Below, in pieces: positions 5,993-13,132 of a DNA stretch of 21,339 nucleotides. Under the pieces are notes generated by a model that saw nothing but the letters and a program-made list of their open reading frames with translations, searched no databases and had not been told where the DNA came from. The translations under genes and the position numbers were made by a program. Numbering within the stretch: position 1 is the stretch's first letter; each line of letters begins with the position of its first letter. This DNA is from a virus. The stretch spans positions 1 to 21,339 of IMG/VR virus record IMGVR_UViG_3300025120_000673; one strand, written 5' to 3'.

Positions 5993-7605
5993 CAACTTTT
6001 ACTGGTAAGACCATTGCTAATACCTATAAAGATTTATTACAAATAAGTAATAATAATGCAGGTATAGATACGACTCTAAGAAATATTTCTGATGGGGAAG
6101 GAACTTCTTCACCTTTACAATTATCAAATGATACCATTAATTTAACAGGTACAATAAAACTTCAAGGTACAACTCTTACAGCTAATGTATCAGCTTTAAA
6201 TAATATGGCTGACATTACAGGAGCTACAGGTTTAATAGCTGTTAATAGTGGAACAGCTTATGGTAGAACAATAGAAGTTAACTCTCCTATGAGTGTAACT
6301 AATGCTAATGGTACAGCAGGTAATCCAAAATTAGGATTAGCTGTAACAGGTTTTGCAGCAGGTACATATGGACCTTTAGGTAGGTTTGTAGTGGATACTT
6401 ATGGTAGAGTTATGGGTGTTAGTGTAGCTACTACAGTATCAGCTAACTCTTTTATTGGTGGTGTATTTGATGGTTCTTCTTTAACAATAGAAAATAATAC
6501 TACAATAGGTAATGATTTAATTGTAAAAGGTACTACTAACATGAAAGCTGTTAGTGCTACTAATATTACTTTTAATAATGGAACAGCTACAACAAAAATA
6601 ACATCACCTATTGTTACTGCTACTACAATTAATACAACTAATTTAAATGTTGCAGTGGCTAGTATAACTGATTTAACTGCTGCTAATTTAACATTTACTG
6701 CTGCATCTATAGCTGAATTAAATGCAACTAACTTTTTTGCTGTAAGTGCTAATGCAACTAGATTATTTAAAAATGGAGCAGACGTAGCTACAAGTGCTAC
6801 TGTTGCTGCTTTATCAACCACTATGGCTACTAGTATAGGAAACAGAACATCAGCTATTACAGCTTTATCAGCTACTATGGCTACAAGTATTGCTAATAGA
6901 ACAACTGCTATAGCAACTAACGTAGCTGCCATAACATCTATTAATACATTTGTAACAAACTTATCAGCCACTATGGCAACCTCAATAGCTAATCGTACAG
7001 CAGCTATTACAAGTATTAATACAGTTGTAACAAACTTATCAGCTACCATGGCTACAAGCATAGCTAATCGTACAGCAGCTATAACTTCTATAAATGCTAT
7101 CATAGGTGATGGAGGTAACTATGCTACATCAGCAGAGCTTCATGCAGTATCTGTATTAACTAAAACAAATTTAAATGCCATAACATCTATAAATACAGTA
7201 GTGGGTAATCTATCAGCTACTATGGCAACTTCAATAGCTAATAGAACAACTGCTATAGCAACAAATACTGCAGCTATAACATCTATTAATACATTTGTAA
7301 CAAACTTATCAGCTACTATGGCAACTAGTATTGCTAATAGAACTGCAGCTATAACTTCTATAAATACAGTAGTAGGTAATCTATCAGCTACTATGGCAAC
7401 TAGTATTGCTAATAGAACTTCAGCTATAACTAGTATTAACACAGTAGTAACAAACTTATCAGCTACTATGGCTACTAGTATCAACAACAGAACAACTGCT
7501 ATAGCATCTAATGTGGCTGCTATTACAGCTTTATCAGCTACAATGGCTACAAGTATTAATAATGCTAATGGATCAGCAGTAAGTTTTGCTATTGCATTAG
7601 GATAA
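5989..7605 (+). CDS. Tail fibre / appendage protein with repetitive coiled-coil shaft
   Basis: 538 residues from ATG 5989 (ATGA overlap); an in-frame TTG at 5977 is less likely. Residues 1-270 are Ser/Thr/Asn-rich beta-type fibre sequence, with GETTL-free but typical text such as SVTNANGTAGNPKLG and RFVVDTYGRVMGVS. From about residue 275 the protein is built of nine units beginning LS[AT]TMATSI (codons starting at 6811, 6865, 6961, 7036, 7210, 7306, 7381, 7456 and 7531). Spacings are 18, 32, 25, 58, 32, 25, 25 and 25 residues. Regular Leu/Met/Ile positions point to a parallel, probably trimeric, coiled coil with many N/T core or surface residues. The end (ANGSAVSFAIALG) is short, with no receptor-binding domain, so this may be a shaft or connector rather than a tip. 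Confidence 0.8.
   Translation: MTTFTGKTIANTYKDLLQISNNNAGIDTTLRNISDGEGTSSPLQLSNDTINLTGTIKLQGTTLTANVSALNNMADITGATGLIAVNSGTAYGRTIEVNSPMSVTNANGTAGNPKLGLAVTGFAAGTYGPLGRFVVDTYGRVMGVSVATTVSANSFIGGVFDGSSLTIENNTTIGNDLIVKGTTNMKAVSATNITFNNGTATTKITSPIVTATTINTTNLNVAVASITDLTAANLTFTAASIAELNATNFFAVSANATRLFKNGADVATSATVAALSTTMATSIGNRTSAITALSATMATSIANRTTAIATNVAAITSINTFVTNLSATMATSIANRTAAITSINTVVTNLSATMATSIANRTAAITSINAIIGDGGNYATSAELHAVSVLTKTNLNAITSINTVVGNLSATMATSIANRTTAIATNTAAITSINTFVTNLSATMATSIANRTAAITSINTVVGNLSATMATSIANRTSAITSINTVVTNLSATMATSINNRTTAIASNVAAITALSATMATSINNANGSAVSFAIALG
6811..7605 (+). repeat. Nine-unit degenerate repeat encoding the coiled-coil shaft
   Basis: Units share LSATMATSIANRT and AITSINT blocks. 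Periods of 54, 75 and 96 bases differ by 21 bases, one heptad of coding sequence. The 174-base interval from 7036 holds a break (GDGGNYATSAELHAV). Copies differ at silent sites (TTA/CTA, ATG GCT/ATG GCA), so the array is old or under selection against perfect repeats. Confidence 0.85.
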
Positions 7606-7645
7606 AAAATACTATATAATAATTATATAATTCAAAGGGTAAGAA
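7592..7645 (+). promoter_or_regulatory. Possible promoter and leader before gene 7646
   Basis: TTGCAT (7592-7597), 17 bases, TATAAT (7615-7620), then AAAGGG (7634-7639) 6 bases before ATG 7646. The TATAAT is also the left arm of an imperfect inverted repeat, TATAAT-A-ATTATA (7615-7627). Only the -10 is a full match. The 40-base gap is unusual here, so an internal promoter for the appendage genes is plausible but unproven. Confidence 0.35.
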
Positions 7646-7981
7646 ATGGCAAATGCATTTAAAGTTTCAGTGGTTGCAGGAGTAGGTACATCACCTACAG
7701 CAGCTTATGTTTGTCCTGCAAGTAGAGAAACTACTATCATAGGTTTAAGTTTAGCAAATATATCAACATCACAAATAACTGTTGATGCAGTATTAAGTAT
7801 AGGTGATGCAGGAAATGCTGTAGCAAGATTAATTAAAGCTGCTCCTATACCTGTTGGTTCAAGTTTAATAGTTGTTGGAGGAGATCAAAAATTAGTTTTA
7901 AATGCTGCAGATCATATAATGATTACATCAAGTATAGCTAGTTCAGTAGATGTGGTTACGAGTTATTTGGAGATTGCTTAA
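7646..7981 (+). CDS. Small beta-rich phage structural protein
   Basis: 111 residues with AAAGGG 6 bases upstream. The sequence pattern (ANAFKVSVVAGVGTSPTAAY, IIGLSLANISTSQITVDAV, VGGDQKLVLNAADHIMITSS) alternates beta strands and turns. It matches a small protein I recall next to fibre genes in many marine phages; there the GGDQK-[IL]-VL and D-x-I-x-ITSS blocks are conserved. The fold is probably a beta-sandwich, so a minor tail or fibre-attachment protein is the likely role. It is the first gene after the longest gap in the appendage cluster and overlaps the next fibre gene by one base (TAATG). Confidence 0.75.
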   Translation: MANAFKVSVVAGVGTSPTAAYVCPASRETTIIGLSLANISTSQITVDAVLSIGDAGNAVARLIKAAPIPVGSSLIVVGGDQKLVLNAADHIMITSSIASSVDVVTSYLEIA

Positions 7982-9036
7982 TGCCTTTTTTAGGTAACCA
8001 ACCTGCTGCTCAATTTACAACTATACCTACTGTTCAAAGATTTAATGGTGGTAGTGCAGCTAAAGAATTTACATTAGCTAGGCATGTAGCTAGTTCTCAA
8101 TCTATTATGGTTTCAGTAGATGGTGTTATCCAAGACACTTCAGCCTATAGTGTTCCTGATGGAGTTACTCTTACATTCAGTGATACTCCGAGTACTGGTA
8201 CTGGTAATATATTTGTAAACTATTTAGGTTTAGTTTTAGGTACAGTTGCTCCTGCAGAAGGTTCTATAACAACAAACCTACTTGCTAACGATGCAGTAAC
8301 ATCTTCTAAAATAGATAGCACATCTACAGGAATGTCTTTAGCTGACTTAACTGTAGGAGGAACACTCGGTGTTACTGGTATTGGAACATTTACTGATGAT
8401 ATAATTATAGGTAATGGTAAGACTATAGGTTCTGCTTCAAAAGTTGATGCAATAACAATAGCAAGCAGTGGTTTAACACAATTAAGAAGCACAGGTATAG
8501 GTGCAGGAAGTCCAGTTCTTCAAGTTATAGATGATGGAACAACTATATTAAATGTAAGAGCAGAAGATGGTAATATAAGTTTTCCAGTAGCAGGAGCAGG
8601 AATTTATCTTGGTGTTACTTCTGGTACTGATTCAAATTTATTACACGATTATGAGCAAGGAAGTTGGACTGCAACTTTAGCAGGAAGTACATCAAACCCA
8701 TCTACAGCAGTTACAGTAGCAGGAACATATACAAAAATAGGCAATATGTGTTATGCACAATTTCAATTTAGTAATGTAAATAGCACAGGTGCTGCAGGAG
8801 GAGCAAGAGTTACTGGATTACCTTTTACAGCTAGTGGTTCTCAAGCAACTGGAAACGTAATGACTTATGTTCGTTTTACATTAGGTACTGGTTCTACAAA
8901 TATATCTCCATATGTTGAAGGAACACAAATAGCTTTTTATCAATCAACTTCTAATGGTGGTTGGAGTGAGATAGCACATAATGCTGGAACTGGTGCTTAT
9001 TTATCAGCATCTGTATTTTACAAAACTAATACTTAG
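7981..9036 (+). CDS. Tail fibre protein with beta N-domain and DYEQGSWT C-terminal domain
   Basis: 351 residues. Residues 1-95 form an attachment-type domain (VQRFNGGSAAKEFTLAR, SIMVSVDGVIQDTSAYSV, GNIFVNYLGLVLGTVAPAEG) that recurs in phage fibres with a VnGvxQ ... Y ... iFvnYLG pattern. Residues 96-210 are shaft sequence (SITTNLLANDAVTSSKID, LTVGGTLGVTGIGTF). From about 217, HDYEQGSWTATLAG starts a C-terminal domain that I recall as LxDYEEGTWTP in many fibres, likely the receptor-facing or trimer-locking part. TAATG overlap at the start; TAG stop at 9034-9036. Confidence 0.8.
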   Translation: MPFLGNQPAAQFTTIPTVQRFNGGSAAKEFTLARHVASSQSIMVSVDGVIQDTSAYSVPDGVTLTFSDTPSTGTGNIFVNYLGLVLGTVAPAEGSITTNLLANDAVTSSKIDSTSTGMSLADLTVGGTLGVTGIGTFTDDIIIGNGKTIGSASKVDAITIASSGLTQLRSTGIGAGSPVLQVIDDGTTILNVRAEDGNISFPVAGAGIYLGVTSGTDSNLLHDYEQGSWTATLAGSTSNPSTAVTVAGTYTKIGNMCYAQFQFSNVNSTGAAGGARVTGLPFTASGSQATGNVMTYVRFTLGTGSTNISPYVEGTQIAFYQSTSNGGWSEIAHNAGTGAYLSASVFYKTNT

Positions 9037-9045
9037 GAGTTAAAA

Positions 9046-9339
9046 ATGGCAATAACAAAATCAACAGAAATAGCAAAAGTAGAGGTAGTCCAAAAATGGG
9101 TTATACAAGTTGCCACAGATATAGTCATTAAAGAAGATAATGTAGAGATATCAAGGTCAAGACATAGAACTAGTATAGTTCCTTTTTCTTCTTTAGTTGA
9201 TGCAGATGGAGTATGGACACATACAGCTACAGATATAAGTAATGAAGAAGCAAGTGTACAAGCAGTAGCAAATTCTATATGGACTGATGCAGTTAAAAAT
9301 AATTATAAAGTATGGGCAGAAGCACAAGGGATTATATAG
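9046..9339 (+). CDS. Small conserved phage protein next to fibre genes
   Basis: 97 residues. AGGAG (9035-9039) lies 6 bases upstream. The pattern begins MAITKSTEIAKVEVV, then a beta hairpin (VIKEDNVEISRSRHR), D-[IV]-S-x-E-[ED] and a C-terminal helix (VANSIWTDAVKNNYKVW). I recognise the whole from fibre regions of marine phages. Function is unknown; small size and constant company of fibres suggest a minor tail component or assembly factor. The next gene starts immediately after the TAG stop. Confidence 0.75.
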   Translation: MAITKSTEIAKVEVVQKWVIQVATDIVIKEDNVEISRSRHRTSIVPFSSLVDADGVWTHTATDISNEEASVQAVANSIWTDAVKNNYKVWAEAQGII

Positions 9340-10173
9340 ATGGCATTTACTAAAGTATTAACTGGTGGTATAGCTGACGATGCAGTAACAACAGCAAAAG
9401 TTAATCCTAGTCAAACTGATATAACAGCAGTTGGTACTTTAACTGGAGTTCTTACAGCCAATGGAGGTGCAGTATTCAACGAAGCTAGTGCTGATGTGGA
9501 TTTTCGTGTTGAATCAAATAACAATGCCTTTATGTTAGTGGTTGATGCTAGTACAGATAATGTTCTTATTGGAACAGGAACTGTTAGAAATGGTGGTTTA
9601 TTATCTATAGATTTTAACTCTGCTGCTGATGGTGGGGTAGGAATAAATGATACTGCAAGTGGAAATGGTGCAGTTTTTATTGGATTTTTAACTGGTGGTA
9701 CATTTAGAGGTTCTATTACAAATAATAATAATGGTGCAGTTGCATACAATACAACATCTGATTACAGGTTAAAAGAAAATGTATCCTATAGTTTTGATGC
9801 AACTACAAGATTAAAACAATTAAAACCTGCTAGATTTAACTGGATTGCAGATTCAGATAACACAGCTATAGATGGTTTTTTAGCACACGAAGTTTCTAGT
9901 ATTGTTCCAGAAGCAATTACTGGAGATAAGGATGAAACAAAAACCACAGAAAATGTAGTCTTAGATGTACATGAAAATATAATTGGCTCTGACGTAACTG
10001 AAGTTGATTGGTTAAAGGGTAAAGTTGAGGGTGTTTATGATTCAAACTCAACTTGGAAATCAACAATAACTCAAAAACATTATCAACAAATAGACCAATC
10101 CAAGCTAGTACCTCTACTAGTAAAAACCATACAAGAATTAGAAGCTAGAATTACAGCATTGGAAAATAAATAA
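9340..10173 (+). CDS. Short tail fibre/spike with C-terminal S74 intramolecular chaperone
   Basis: 277 residues. Residues 1-45 carry fibre sequence (GGIADDAVTTAKVNPSQ). Residues 46-139 look like a beta-helical or beta-rich shaft (DFRVESNNNAFMLVVD). Residue 140 opens a Peptidase_S74 / endosialidase chaperone domain: SDYRLKENV gives the self-cleaving Ser140 and Lys145, five residues apart as in the catalytic pair known for this family. It is followed by LKQLKPARFNWI, DGFLAHEV and a terminal coiled coil, LVPLLVKTIQELEARITALENK read in two parts. In known cases the domain drives trimer folding and is cut off. It follows a small conserved protein and precedes another fibre (TAATG). Confidence 0.85.
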   Translation: MAFTKVLTGGIADDAVTTAKVNPSQTDITAVGTLTGVLTANGGAVFNEASADVDFRVESNNNAFMLVVDASTDNVLIGTGTVRNGGLLSIDFNSAADGGVGINDTASGNGAVFIGFLTGGTFRGSITNNNNGAVAYNTTSDYRLKENVSYSFDATTRLKQLKPARFNWIADSDNTAIDGFLAHEVSSIVPEAITGDKDETKTTENVVLDVHENIIGSDVTEVDWLKGKVEGVYDSNSTWKSTITQKHYQQIDQSKLVPLLVKTIQELEARITALENK

Positions 10174-11687
10174 TGGCATATATAGGTACATCACCTAGCA
10201 ATGGAGTACGTAGAGTTCTTACGTATACTGCTACAGCTAACCAAACAACTTTTACTGGTACTAGTAGTGAAGGTATTACTCTTACTTATTTTGATGGTAA
10301 CTATGTAGACGTATATCAGAATGGAGTATTATTAGGAACTGCTGACTATACTGCAACAAGTGGTACATCTATTGTATTAGTTCAAGGTGCATCAGTAAAT
10401 GATATTATTGTTATTATTGTATATGATGTATTTAGTGTAGCAGATACAGTTAGTCAATCAGGAGGTGGTACGTTTGAAGGTAATGTTACTATGGCTGGTA
10501 CTCTTGGAGTCACAGGTGAAACTACTTTAGCTAATAATTTAAACATGGGTGATGCAGATATAATTAAACTTGGTGCTAGTGCAGATTTGCAAATCCAACA
10601 TGATGGTACAAATAGTTACATACAAGATATTGGTACTGGGAATCTTCTTATTGAAGGAAGTCAAATAACTATTAGAAACAGTAATGGTACAGAAGCATTA
10701 GCTAGTTTTACTCCAGATGGTGCAGTTACACTTTATCACGATAATGCTGCTAAATTGGCTACCAGTTCTACAGGTGTTACTGTTACTGGAACTGCAACAC
10801 AAGCAACAAATGGCTCTGCTTCAGCACCAAATTATGCAATCACAAGTGGGTCTGTTGGTGTTAATGGTATGTATGTAGACTCAGCTAACGAACTTAAATT
10901 TGCAAGTGGTGGTGCTGAAAGATTAAAATTAAGTAGTGCAGGAATTGATGTAACAGGAACTACTACAACTGACAATCTAACAGTAGAAGGTTCAGGAGTT
11001 AACTTTACAGTAAATCAAACTGCAAATAATCTTACTGCATCATTTATAGGTGCAGGACTTGGAACAATGGAACTACAAGGCACATCAAGTGGTGGTTTTA
11101 TTGATATTAAACAAGGTGACAACGACTATGATGTAAGAATTGGTGGCAATAATAGTGGTGGTTATATAGCTAATGGAAGTGCAGCTTTTTCTATTTCAGG
11201 TACAAGTGGTTTTAGTTTAAATGTAAGTGGAGCAGTATCTAAATCTTCAGGTTCATTTAAAATAAATCATCCTTTAGAGTCTAAAAAAGATACTCATCAT
11301 TTATTTCATTCATTTATTGAAGGTCCACAATGTGATAATTTATACAGAGGTAAAGTTGCATTATCTAATGGGTCTGCAACAATAAATCTTGATACTAAAT
11401 CTAATATGACTGAAGGAACATTTGTTGCTCTTAATAGAGATGTACAATGTTTTACTACAAATGAAACAGGATGGACTGCAATCAAAGGTTCTGTAAGTGG
11501 AAACGTGTTAACAATAACTGCACAAGATAATACTTGCACAGATACAATTAGTTGGTTAGTAATAGCTGAAAGACAAGATGATGAAATTAAGGCATCAAGT
11601 TTAACAGATGATGATGGTAATTTAGTTGTTGAAAAACTTAAATCAGAAGCACCTGATGCAAATCAAAATTATGGAAATGTAGAATGA
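10173..11687 (+). CDS. Tail fibre protein with shared shaft module and KDTHHLFHSFIEGP-type C-domain
   Basis: 504 residues. Residues 1-92 form an N-terminal attachment-like beta domain (YVDVYQNGVLLGTADYTATS). Residues 110-210 form a shaft module (TLGVTGETTLANNLNMGD, IKLGASADLQIQHDGTNSYI, GTGNL, LYHDNAAKLATSSTGVTVTG), which also appears in the gene 13133-14338. Residues 211-365 are further repetitive shaft. From 366, HPLESKKDTHHLFHSFIEGP starts a C-terminal domain of about 140 residues that I recall from many environmental phage fibres and that contains RGKVALSNGSATINLD. Receptor binding or a carbohydrate contact is plausible. The TGA stop is in an ATGA overlap with the next gene. Confidence 0.82.
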   Translation: MAYIGTSPSNGVRRVLTYTATANQTTFTGTSSEGITLTYFDGNYVDVYQNGVLLGTADYTATSGTSIVLVQGASVNDIIVIIVYDVFSVADTVSQSGGGTFEGNVTMAGTLGVTGETTLANNLNMGDADIIKLGASADLQIQHDGTNSYIQDIGTGNLLIEGSQITIRNSNGTEALASFTPDGAVTLYHDNAAKLATSSTGVTVTGTATQATNGSASAPNYAITSGSVGVNGMYVDSANELKFASGGAERLKLSSAGIDVTGTTTTDNLTVEGSGVNFTVNQTANNLTASFIGAGLGTMELQGTSSGGFIDIKQGDNDYDVRIGGNNSGGYIANGSAAFSISGTSGFSLNVSGAVSKSSGSFKINHPLESKKDTHHLFHSFIEGPQCDNLYRGKVALSNGSATINLDTKSNMTEGTFVALNRDVQCFTTNETGWTAIKGSVSGNVLTITAQDNTCTDTISWLVIAERQDDEIKASSLTDDDGNLVVEKLKSEAPDANQNYGNVE

Positions 11688-12733
11688 CTAAAGCAGCAGA
11701 GTTAGCAAAATGGGGTGAAGTCTCCACCAATGGTCAGGTGTCAGGCAGACGTAATGCTTTAATAAATGGACAGATGCAGTGTTGGCAAAGAGGAACTGCA
11801 TTTGCAAGTATAGCTAATGGTTTAACTTATACTGCTGATAGATGGGTTGCTTTTGTGGCAGCAGGTGCAGCACAAGCTCAAGTTAATCAAGATGCAAGTG
11901 TACCAGAAGGATTTAGATATTCTTTAGAGTTTGGAAGAGCAAATGGAGAAACAGATAATGTTTTTCAATATGTATGTCAATTATTAGAAACACAAGACAG
12001 CTTACAATTTGCTAATAAAACAGTAACTTTTTCATTTTATGCAAAGGCAGGAGCTAATTTCTCAGCAGCAAGTAGCAATATAAATGTTAAGGTTTCAACA
12101 GGAACAGGTACTGATGAAAGTTCTGCTACCTTTAGTGGTGGTCCTGCTACAGGTTTTACTGGAAATGCAGTTGTAGTTAATGCAACACAAGCTATTACTA
12201 CAAGTTGGACTAGATATACATTTACAGGAACTGTTGCATCTACAGCTAAACAAATTGCAGTTGCTATTGGATATGACCCTGTAGGAACAGCAGGAGCAGA
12301 CGATAATTTTTATATGACAGGATGTCAATTAGAAGTAGGCTCACAAGCCACACCATTTGAGCATAGGTCATTTGGGGAAGAACTAGCTTTGTGTCAGAGG
12401 TATTATTATCAATTTCAAGCAGCAACAAGTTTTATGAAAATAGGTCATGGCAGAGCATACAGCACTTCTAATACAACTTGTACTTATACTGTACCTGTTC
12501 CCATGAGAGCTAGTCCAACAGGAGGTGTGTCTGCTGCTTCTGATGTTGGTGTGGCAGGATTAAGTAGTGGTGGCACTACAGGGTTTACAACAAATAGTGA
12601 AAGAATGGATGACCTTGTACGTTTTGCAGCAGCTGTTACAAGAAGTGGTGCAGATATGTCATCAGGGACAATTTATCAAATTGAAGCAGATAATAATACA
12701 AATATGAAATTAACATTAGATGCAGAATTATAG
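11684..12733 (+). CDS. Fibre/adhesin protein with jelly-roll, sugar-binding-like domain
   Basis: 349 residues. NALINGQMQCWQRGTAF (residues 24-40) and YTADRW are a familiar opening in phage tail proteins (N-x-x-I-N-G-x-x-x-x-WQRGT ... ADRW). Beta-strand text to about 205 (QLLETQDSLQFANKTVTFSF, YAKAG, TTSWTRYTFTGTV, IAVAIGYDP) resembles a carbohydrate-binding jelly roll. It closes with CQLEVGSQATPFEHRSFGEE (about 212-231) and ELALCQRYYY, a standard linker in this family. The last 110 residues are a variable beta domain. It probably binds host surface glycans, which is inference. ATGA overlap at the start, TAG stop. Confidence 0.8.
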   Translation: MTKAAELAKWGEVSTNGQVSGRRNALINGQMQCWQRGTAFASIANGLTYTADRWVAFVAAGAAQAQVNQDASVPEGFRYSLEFGRANGETDNVFQYVCQLLETQDSLQFANKTVTFSFYAKAGANFSAASSNINVKVSTGTGTDESSATFSGGPATGFTGNAVVVNATQAITTSWTRYTFTGTVASTAKQIAVAIGYDPVGTAGADDNFYMTGCQLEVGSQATPFEHRSFGEELALCQRYYYQFQAATSFMKIGHGRAYSTSNTTCTYTVPVPMRASPTGGVSAASDVGVAGLSSGGTTGFTTNSERMDDLVRFAAAVTRSGADMSSGTIYQIEADNNTNMKLTLDAEL

Positions 12734-12741
12734 AGGATAAT

Positions 12742-12924
12742 ATGAAAGTAACAAATGCTAAATATTGGAAATATCCGTTAACTGGAAAAGTTACACATAT
12801 TTTTTGCACTATTGAAGGAAGAGAGTTTCAACAACAAGTGCCAATAGATGAAGCAAATACAGATTATAAAAATATTAAAGAACAAGTAGATGCAGGTACA
12901 CTTACAATAGAGGAAGCTGATTAG
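12742..12924 (+). CDS. Small conserved phage protein (KVTNAKY ... TLTIEEAD)
   Basis: 60 residues. AGAGGA (12732-12737) lies 4 bases before ATG 12742. The sequence begins MKVTNAKYWK, has a short beta segment (VTHIFCTIEGREFQQQVPID) and ends VDAGTLTIEEAD. This pattern is common in fibre regions of tailed phages: a short protein whose end usually reads V-x-x-G-x-L-x-I-x-x-A-D. Function is unknown; it is often near fibre or lysis genes. The TAG stop shares its G with the next GTG start. Confidence 0.75.
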   Translation: MKVTNAKYWKYPLTGKVTHIFCTIEGREFQQQVPIDEANTDYKNIKEQVDAGTLTIEEAD

Positions 12925-13118
12925 TGCAAATGAAAATACAACCTGAATTAAAAGTACAAATGGAATTAGAAGCACATGAAAAAGAATGTGCTATTAGATA
13001 TGAAATGGTTAATGATAAATTAAGTGGATTAGATAAAAGATTGTGGAGAATGGAAGCTATGTCTATGGTTGGTACGTTAGGTATAATAGCTTTAGTTGTA
13101 ACACTAGTTGTAAAATAA
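12924..13118 (+). CDS. Small membrane protein, XhlA/holin-like candidate
   Basis: 64 residues from GTG 12924, 7 bases after AGAGGAAG (12909-12916); ATG 12930 is an alternative two codons later. Residues 8-44 form a charged helix (VQMELEAHEKECAIRYEMVN, LSGLDKRLWRMEAM) with an EAHEKECA[IL]RYE block I recall from small phage proteins. Residues 47-63 (SMVGTLGIIALVVTLVV) are one membrane helix with a lysine at the very C-terminus. The N-terminal coiled coil plus C-terminal membrane helix resembles XhlA-type holin-associated proteins. It is the best lysis candidate in this window, but no endolysin is beside it. Confidence 0.7.
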   Translation: MQMKIQPELKVQMELEAHEKECAIRYEMVNDKLSGLDKRLWRMEAMSMVGTLGIIALVVTLVVK

Positions 13119-13132
13119 AATAGGAAAAGAAA

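Noticed and set aside
6399-7103. 234-residue open frame on the - strand, and a second at 7140-7487
   Set aside because: It runs opposite the repetitive fibre gene and its product is a low-complexity Ala/Val/Ile repeat that mirrors the repeated codons. There is no ribosome site, and every other gene is on the + strand.
12095-12328. Cysteine/serine-rich open frame on the - strand
   Set aside because: It is the complement of Ala/Thr/Gly codons (GCA, ACA, GGA) of the jelly-roll fibre gene in another frame, so the cysteines are an artefact.
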